From Streptosporangiaceae bacterium (GTDB lineage Bacteria; Actinomycetota; Actinomycetes; Streptosporangiales; Streptosporangiaceae), in assembly GCA_030041195.1 (NCBI GenBank), contig JASHOI010000559.1:1-9418 (forward strand): a stretch of DNA of 9,418 bases, given 5' to 3'. Shown here in pieces: positions 5,789 through 9,418 of the stretch; within the stretch, counting starts at the first letter, position 1, and every line of letters begins with the position of its first letter. Made by a program: the position numbers and the translations under genes. The notes under the pieces were generated by a model. The model was not told the DNA's origin. It worked only from the letters and a program-made list of their open reading frames with translations, and did not search any database.

Positions 5789-5809
5789 GGCCGTGCGAGG
5801 ATGCTTTCC

Positions 5810-6352
5810 ATGACTAATACGCTCACCGCAACGCTGCGGACCAGCCAGGGAACGGTGCAGATCCGGCTGTTTCCTGACCAGGCGCCGAAGACCGTGCGGA
5901 ATTTCGTTGAACTCGCCGAGGGCGAGCGCGAGTGGACCGACCCGCGGACCCGCCAGGCCACGACGGGCAAGCTCTACGACGGCACGGTGTTCCACCGGGT
6001 GATCCCCCAGTTCATGATCCAGGGCGGGGACCCGCTTGGCACCGGGACCGGCGGTCCGGGCTACCGGTTCGCCGACGAAATCCACCCGGACCTCCGGTTT
6101 GACCGGCCGTACCTGCTGGCCATGGCCAATGCCGGGCCCGGCACCAACGGCTCGCAGTTCTTCATCACGACGGTGCCGACGCCCCACCTCAACGGCAAGC
6201 ACACCATCTTCGGCGAGGTCGTCGACGGCAGCGACGTCGTCGAGCGGATCAGCCAGGTGCAGACCGGCCGGAACGACCGCCCGGTGCAGGATGTGGTACT
6301 CGAATCGGTCTCGATCGAGCGGCCGTCCGGCGCCGGAGACGCCGCAGGATAG
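5810..6352 (+). CDS. ppiA: Peptidyl-prolyl cis-trans isomerase, cyclophilin type
   Basis: Catalyses cis-trans isomerisation of X-Pro bonds, a folding aid, here without a signal peptide and therefore cytoplasmic. The 180 residues cover a full cyclophilin domain. The active site is readable: R63, F68, M69 and Q71 in [16 protein letters not shown]106 and N107 in [18 protein letters not shown]118, and H131 in [10 protein letters not shown]. The position equivalent to Trp121 of human cyclophilin A is His126, as in many bacterial enzymes; loss of this Trp usually weakens cyclosporin binding. I chose ATG 5810 over ATG 5801, because GAGG (5797-5800) is 9 nt from the former and touches the latter. The gene is followed 10 nt later by the rhomboid gene. 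In M. tuberculosis ppiA is also close to crgA and pknB. Confidence 0.95.
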   Translation: MTNTLTATLRTSQGTVQIRLFPDQAPKTVRNFVELAEGEREWTDPRTRQATTGKLYDGTVFHRVIPQFMIQGGDPLGTGTGGPGYRFADEIHPDLRFDRPYLLAMANAGPGTNGSQFFITTVPTPHLNGKHTIFGEVVDGSDVVERISQVQTGRNDRPVQDVVLESVSIERPSGAGDAAG

Positions 6353-6362
6353 GGGACCGGCG

Positions 6363-7265
6363 GTGACCGCCCCTCCAGGTCAATCGGGAGACCAGGGCAC
6401 TAACGTCCCTACCTGCTACCGGCATCCGGGCAGGGAGACATATGTGTCCTGCGTGCGGTGCGGCCGGCCAGCCTGCCCGGACTGCCTCCGGTCGGCCGCC
6501 GTCGGCCAGCAGTGTGTCGATTGCGTGCGGGAGGGGAACCGCGGCAGCCGCCGGGCGGGCACGGTGTTCGGCGGCCGGCCTACCGCTGGCGCGGCTGTCA
6601 CCTGGGCACTGGTCGCCATCAACGTTCTGCTCTACCTGGTCGAGCTGGCGTACCCGAACCTCGCGAACGACTGGGCGATGCTCGGGCGGGCCCAGATCGT
6701 CCCCGGAGGCCCGCTGCAGGGCGTGTCCCAGGGGCAGTGGTACCGGCTGCTCACGTCGGCCTTCTTGCCGCCGCCCGGCCTCAGCGGCCTTGGACCGCTG
6801 GACATCGCGTTCAACATGTGGGCGCTGATCCTGGTGGGCCCGGCGCTTGAGCGGCTGCTCGGCCATTCGCGCTACCTGACCGTGTATCTGGTCAGCGCGA
6901 TCGGCGGCTCGGTGATGTACTACTGGATCGGCCCGACGAACGTGGAGGCGCTCGGCGCCTCAGGCGCGATCTTCGGCCTGTTCGGCGCCTGGTTCGTGGT
7001 GGCACGGCGGCTCCGCCTGGACAGCCGGTGGATCGTCACCGTCGTGGTGCTGAACCTGGTACTCGGATTCGTGGTGCACGGCATCGCCTGGCAGGCGCAC
7101 GTGGGCGGGCTGCTGGCCGGCGGGCTGCTGACCGCCGCGTATGCCTACGCGCCGCGCTCGAACCGGGCACTGATCCAGGGCGGGGCGACCGTCGCGGTGC
7201 TGGCGATCCTGGCCTTGGCGCTGCTCGCGCGCAACCACCAGCTAGCCACGACAGCGCTCAGCTGA
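6363..7265 (+). CDS. Rhomboid-family intramembrane serine protease with N-terminal zinc-finger-like domain
   Basis: Predicted to cleave transmembrane segments of membrane proteins. The start is GTG 6363, with AGGGG (6351-6355) overlapping the ppiA stop, so it is coupled to ppiA. Of 300 residues, 18-54 form a Cys/His cluster (C18, H21, C30, C33, C38, C41, C51, C54) of B-box-like spacing, likely zinc-binding. About seven hydrophobic segments follow (from about 76 to 290). The catalytic dyad is Ser200 in GASGAIFG and His246 in AWQAHVGG. The TM2 motif reads DIAFNMWAL: N151 is kept, but the usual His four residues earlier (His150 of E. coli GlpG) is Asp147. Zinc-finger rhomboids beside ppiA are typical of actinomycetes. 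The dyad is intact, so activity is likely, but the Asp makes it uncertain. Confidence 0.93.
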   Translation: MTAPPGQSGDQGTNVPTCYRHPGRETYVSCVRCGRPACPDCLRSAAVGQQCVDCVREGNRGSRRAGTVFGGRPTAGAAVTWALVAINVLLYLVELAYPNLANDWAMLGRAQIVPGGPLQGVSQGQWYRLLTSAFLPPPGLSGLGPLDIAFNMWALILVGPALERLLGHSRYLTVYLVSAIGGSVMYYWIGPTNVEALGASGAIFGLFGAWFVVARRLRLDSRWIVTVVVLNLVLGFVVHGIAWQAHVGGLLAGGLLTAAYAYAPRSNRALIQGGATVAVLAILALALLARNHQLATTALS

Positions 7266-7282
7266 CCGGGGCGCCGCCCCGG
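7266..7282 (+). terminator. GC hairpin directly after the rhomboid stop
   Basis: CCGGGGC (7266-7272) pairs with GCCCCGG (7276-7282) around a 3-nt loop, immediately after the rhomboid TGA. There is no U-tract, as is common in high-GC actinobacteria. A 12-bp palindrome (7293-7304) just beyond may contribute. It separates the plus-strand ppiA/rhomboid pair from the convergent crgA gene. Confidence 0.5.
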
Positions 7283-7369
7283 CGGCGGCAGCGCGCCGCG
7301 GCGCAATGACGGGCGGCCTCCAGCGGCGATCGTCGGCTATGCACAGCCTGTGGATGACGGTGTGCACCA

Positions 7370-7387
7370 AATCACGGCGGTGTGATT
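7370..7387 (-). terminator. Hairpin after crgA, likely end of the pknB-crgA transcript
   Basis: On the minus strand a 6-bp stem (7382-7387 with 7370-7375) with a 6-nt loop lies 5 nt after the crgA stop. It is followed by TTGG, with a short run of Ts at the stem end. The stem is short, so confidence is moderate. Between it and the rhomboid hairpin (7305-7369) I see no gene. Confidence 0.4.
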
Positions 7388-7392
7388 CGGCG

Positions 7393-7641
7393 TCACCGCC
7401 ACTTCGTGGACAGCCCCACTCCGACGATGATGAAACCGAAGCCGAGAACCAGGTTCCAGTCGCCCAGCGCGCTCTGCAGCGGCGTGCTGCCGCTGGTGAT
7501 GTAGAAGAGCGCGATCCAGGCCAGGCCGAGCAGCAGGCAGCCGAGCATGGCCGGGACCAGCCACCGCGGGCTGACCTTCGACTTGGCTGACCTCTGTGGC
7601 GGTGTGTATACCGCCTTGCTTCTAACGCGTGATTTGGGCAC
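7393..7641 (-). CDS. crgA: Cell division protein CrgA
   Basis: A small divisome membrane protein that interacts with FtsZ and peptidoglycan synthases and, in Streptomyces, restrains sporulation septation. The 82 residues begin MPKSRVRSKAVYTPP, matching the conserved N-terminus of the family, and carry two transmembrane helices (about 28-49 and 62-78). The family motif around PLGDWN appears as ALGDWN, followed by the second helix and a basic end TKWR. Start GTG 7641 has a strong ribosome site GAGGAGG (7650-7656, 8 nt spacing). The start codon lies inside the 3' end of pknB (20-nt overlap), so coupling with the kinase is likely. Length is normal for the family (82-93). Confidence 0.97.
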   Translation of the reverse strand: MPKSRVRSKAVYTPPQRSAKSKVSPRWLVPAMLGCLLLGLAWIALFYITSGSTPLQSALGDWNLVLGFGFIIVGVGLSTKWR

Positions 7642-9412
7642 GGCCGACGCCTCCTCGATTAATTCTAAAGGCTGGGCTAGCCGAACTGCTCGGGGTCGGT
7701 GACGGCGTCGGGGAGGGCGTCGGAGACGGCGTGGTCGTCGGCGTCGGCGTCGCGGCGACGAAGATGGTCACCGTGGCGCCCGTCGGCAGCGTCCCGCTGC
7801 TCGGGGTCTGCTCGAACACGTTCCCCGGCGTCGATCCGGACGGCCCCTGCACGACCTTGGTTATCACGTTGAACCCGGCGCCCGACAGGATCTGCTGCGC
7901 TGTGGCCTCCGGGTCGCCGACCACGGACGGGACCTGGGCGGCACCGCCGGAGACGAAGATCGTGACCAGGCTGCCCTTTGACGCCGCGGTGCCGCCCTTC
8001 GGGTTCTGGCTGACCACGGTGCCCGCTGGCGCCGTCGAGTTCGGCTGCGATTTCTCGCTGACCTGGAAGCCCGCGTTCTCCAGCGTGCTGCTCGCCGCCG
8101 TCTCGCTCTGGTTGACGACGTTCGGGACCTTCACCGATTCGGGGCCGCTGGACACGAACAGCTTGACCGTGCTGTTCTTCGACAGCTTGGTACCGAACGG
8201 CGGGCTGGTGCTGATCACGTCGCCCTTGGTCACGCTGCTCGAGGCCTGGTGCGCGACCGTAGGCACCAGGCCCGCCCGCACGATGGCCGTCTGAGCCGCC
8301 GCCTGGGTATCGCCGACGACGTTCGGCACCGCGATGTTGCCGCCGCTGCTCGAGATGTAGTTGAACCCCCAGATCAGCCCGGCGATGACCGCGATGGCGG
8401 CCACCGCCGCCAGGATCCACGGCCACTTCTTCCGGCCGCTGGGCTGGTCGTCATCCTCGGGGCCGTAGTCGTATGGCGGGATCGCGCTCGTCGATCCCGC
8501 CATCTGGGTCGCCTGCCCCATCCGGCGGGTGCCCTGGTAGGCGTCGAACCGGGTCGGCGCGGCCACCGGCATGCCCTGGAGCGCGCGCTGGATGTCGTTG
8601 CGCATCTCCCCGGCGGACTGGTAGCGGTCGCCGGGGTCCTTGGCCATGGCCTTGAGCACGATCGAGTCCGCCCACGGCGGGATCTCCGGGTCCACCCGCG
8701 AGGGCGGGATTGGGTTCTCCCGCACATGCTGGTAGGCGATGGCAACCGGCGAGTCGCCGGTGAACGGGGGCCGGCCGGTCAGCAGCTCGTACAGCAGGCA
8801 GCCGGTGGAGTACAGGTCGCTGCGGGCGTCCACCCGCTCGCCCCTGGCCTGCTCCGGTGACAGGTACTGGGCCGTGCCGATGACCTGGGCCGTCTGGGTC
8901 ATGGTCAGCTGCGAGTCGGCGACGGCCCTGGCGATGCCGAAGTCCATCACCTTGACCTCGCCGGTCCTGGTCAGCATCACGTTGCCGGGCTTGATGTCGC
9001 GGTGCACGATGCCGTTGCGGTGGCTGTAGTCCAGCGCCCGCAGCACGCCGTCGGTGATCTCCAGGGCGCGCTCGGGCAGCAGCCGGCGGTCGTCGCGGAG
9101 CAGGTCGCGCAGCGTGCGCCCGTCCACGAACTCCATCACGATGTAGGGCAGACCTTCGGGAGTGCTGGCGCTGTCGATGAGGCGCGCGATGGAGGGGTGG
9201 TCGAGCGCGGCCAGGATGCGGCGCTCCCGGCGCAGCCGCGCGATCACGGCGCTGGTATCCATCCCGCGCTTGATCAGCTTGATGGCGACGCGCTTCTGGA
9301 ACTGGCCGTCGGCGCGGGTCGCCAGATAAACGATGGCCGTCCCGCCGCGGCCGAGCTCGCGCTCGATCGAATAGGCGCCGAAAATGCGTCCGGCGGCCGG
9401 CTCATCGACCAC
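7622..9412 (-). CDS. pknB: PASTA-domain Ser/Thr protein kinase PknB, apparently mosaic in the N-lobe
   Basis: A membrane kinase that senses muropeptides or lipid II and controls cell-wall synthesis and division. The 596 residues read: kinase domain (about 14-280), with Gly-loop GRGGTAIV (21-28), K45 in VAIK, E63, HRDIKPGN (D139), DFG (157-159), Thr-rich activation loop (T170, T172, T174) and SPE 185-187; juxtamembrane linker; one transmembrane helix (about 330-350); three PASTA domains beginning near VPNVVG 362, VPNVVN 429 and VPSVVG 494; a Thr/Pro/Ser-rich tail (555-580). M. tuberculosis PknB has four PASTA domains. The last 16 residues overlap the crgA ribosome site and start. Residues 1-92 differ in family affinity and codon use from the rest (see findings). 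The GTG start is 6 nt from the window edge and the frame stays open there, so the true start may lie outside. Confidence 0.93.
   Translation of the reverse strand: MVDEPAAGRIFGAYSIERELGRGGTAIVYLATRADGQFQKRVAIKLIKRGMDTSAVIARLRRERRILAALDHPSIARLIDSASTPEGLPYIVMEFVDGRTLRDLLRDDRRLLPERALEITDGVLRALDYSHRNGIVHRDIKPGNVMLTRTGEVKVMDFGIARAVADSQLTMTQTAQVIGTAQYLSPEQARGERVDARSDLYSTGCLLYELLTGRPPFTGDSPVAIAYQHVRENPIPPSRVDPEIPPWADSIVLKAMAKDPGDRYQSAGEMRNDIQRALQGMPVAAPTRFDAYQGTRRMGQATQMAGSTSAIPPYDYGPEDDDQPSGRKKWPWILAAVAAIAVIAGLIWGFNYISSSGGNIAVPNVVGDTQAAAQTAIVRAGLVPTVAHQASSSVTKGDVISTSPPFGTKLSKNSTVKLFVSSGPESVKVPNVVNQSETAASSTLENAGFQVSEKSQPNSTAPAGTVVSQNPKGGTAASKGSLVTIFVSGGAAQVPSVVGDPEATAQQILSGAGFNVITKVVQGPSGSTPGNVFEQTPSSGTLPTGATVTIFVAATPTPTTTPSPTPSPTPSPTPSSSASPAFRINRGGVGRAQITR
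7650..7667 (-). promoter_or_regulatory. crgA ribosome site with an adjacent -10-like AT-rich patch
   Basis: GAGGAGG (7650-7656) sets the crgA start. Directly upstream, TAGAAT (7662-7667) lies in an unusual AT-rich patch within the pknB coding end and resembles a -10 element. A start at about 7655 would cut into the ribosome site and no -35 is seen, so a separate crgA promoter is only a possibility. Confidence 0.3.
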
Positions 9413-9418
9413 GCTGGC

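Noticed and set aside
5614..5809. Search for a tRNA or small RNA in the divergent gap before ppiA
   Set aside because: A GGTTCGA string at 5757-5763 resembles a T-loop, but no acceptor stem, anticodon arm or CCA-proximal pairing can be built around it.
7340..7366. TGTGGAT/TGTGCA motifs between rhomboid and crgA as possible DnaA boxes or an origin
   Set aside because: They do not match the actinobacterial TTGTCCACA box, and they are too few and not clustered, although the gene neighbourhood is origin-proximal in relatives.
7677..8426. Alternative frames within the PASTA region of pknB, on both strands
   Set aside because: Composition-driven shadows. The PASTA motifs and the Pro/Thr tail are all in the pknB frame.

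Overview
The window is very GC-rich, and every gene in it has close counterparts in actinomycetes, so it comes from a high-GC actinobacterium. I cannot fix the genus. The right half (about 5056-9412) resembles the conserved neighbourhood near the replication origin of Actinobacteria. It holds a DUF5324-like membrane-anchored protein (-), a cyclophilin (ppiA, +), a rhomboid protease with a zinc-binding N-terminus (+), and, convergently, crgA and the Ser/Thr kinase gene pknB (both -). Mycobacterium tuberculosis has the same set around ppiA, crgA and pknB, but with extra genes between crgA and pknB that are absent here.

The left half is a four-gene minus-strand operon running from 4951 to 1108: ABC ATPase, ABC-2 permease, DesK-like histidine kinase, DesR/NarL-like response regulator. 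This is the order of the Bacillus yvfRSTU type. A 13-bp-arm palindrome sits just upstream of a leaderless-looking promoter and is the best candidate operator. A strong hairpin at 1029-1077 closes the operon. Beyond it lies about 420 bp without a convincing gene, dominated by a 16-bp tandem repeat (10.4 perfect copies plus decayed copies). Next comes the 5' part of an ATP-dependent DNA ligase (LigB type) that runs off the left edge.

The genes fall into three themes. The first is signalling to an exporter: the kinase senses at the membrane, the regulator probably activates the operon, and the exporter acts on an unknown substrate. The second is cell growth and division: PknB senses cell-wall fragments through PASTA domains, and CrgA is a divisome protein. 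The third is protein folding and intramembrane proteolysis, through PpiA and the rhomboid.

No clear new multi-gene system is present. The most noteworthy observations are: (1) PknB looks mosaic, with an N-lobe resembling a different bacterial kinase family and a codon-use shift, right at the right edge; (2) a perfect 28-bp fold-back lies at the very left edge, where ligase homology seems to stop; (3) two unrelated tandem-repeat arrays occupy the region upstream of the ligase and the permease/kinase junction; (4) a hairpin carries AGGAGG-N5-GTG on both strands; (5) the rhomboid has Asp where the family usually has a conserved His. Items 1 and 2 sit at the two window ends, so assembly chimerism must be excluded for both.
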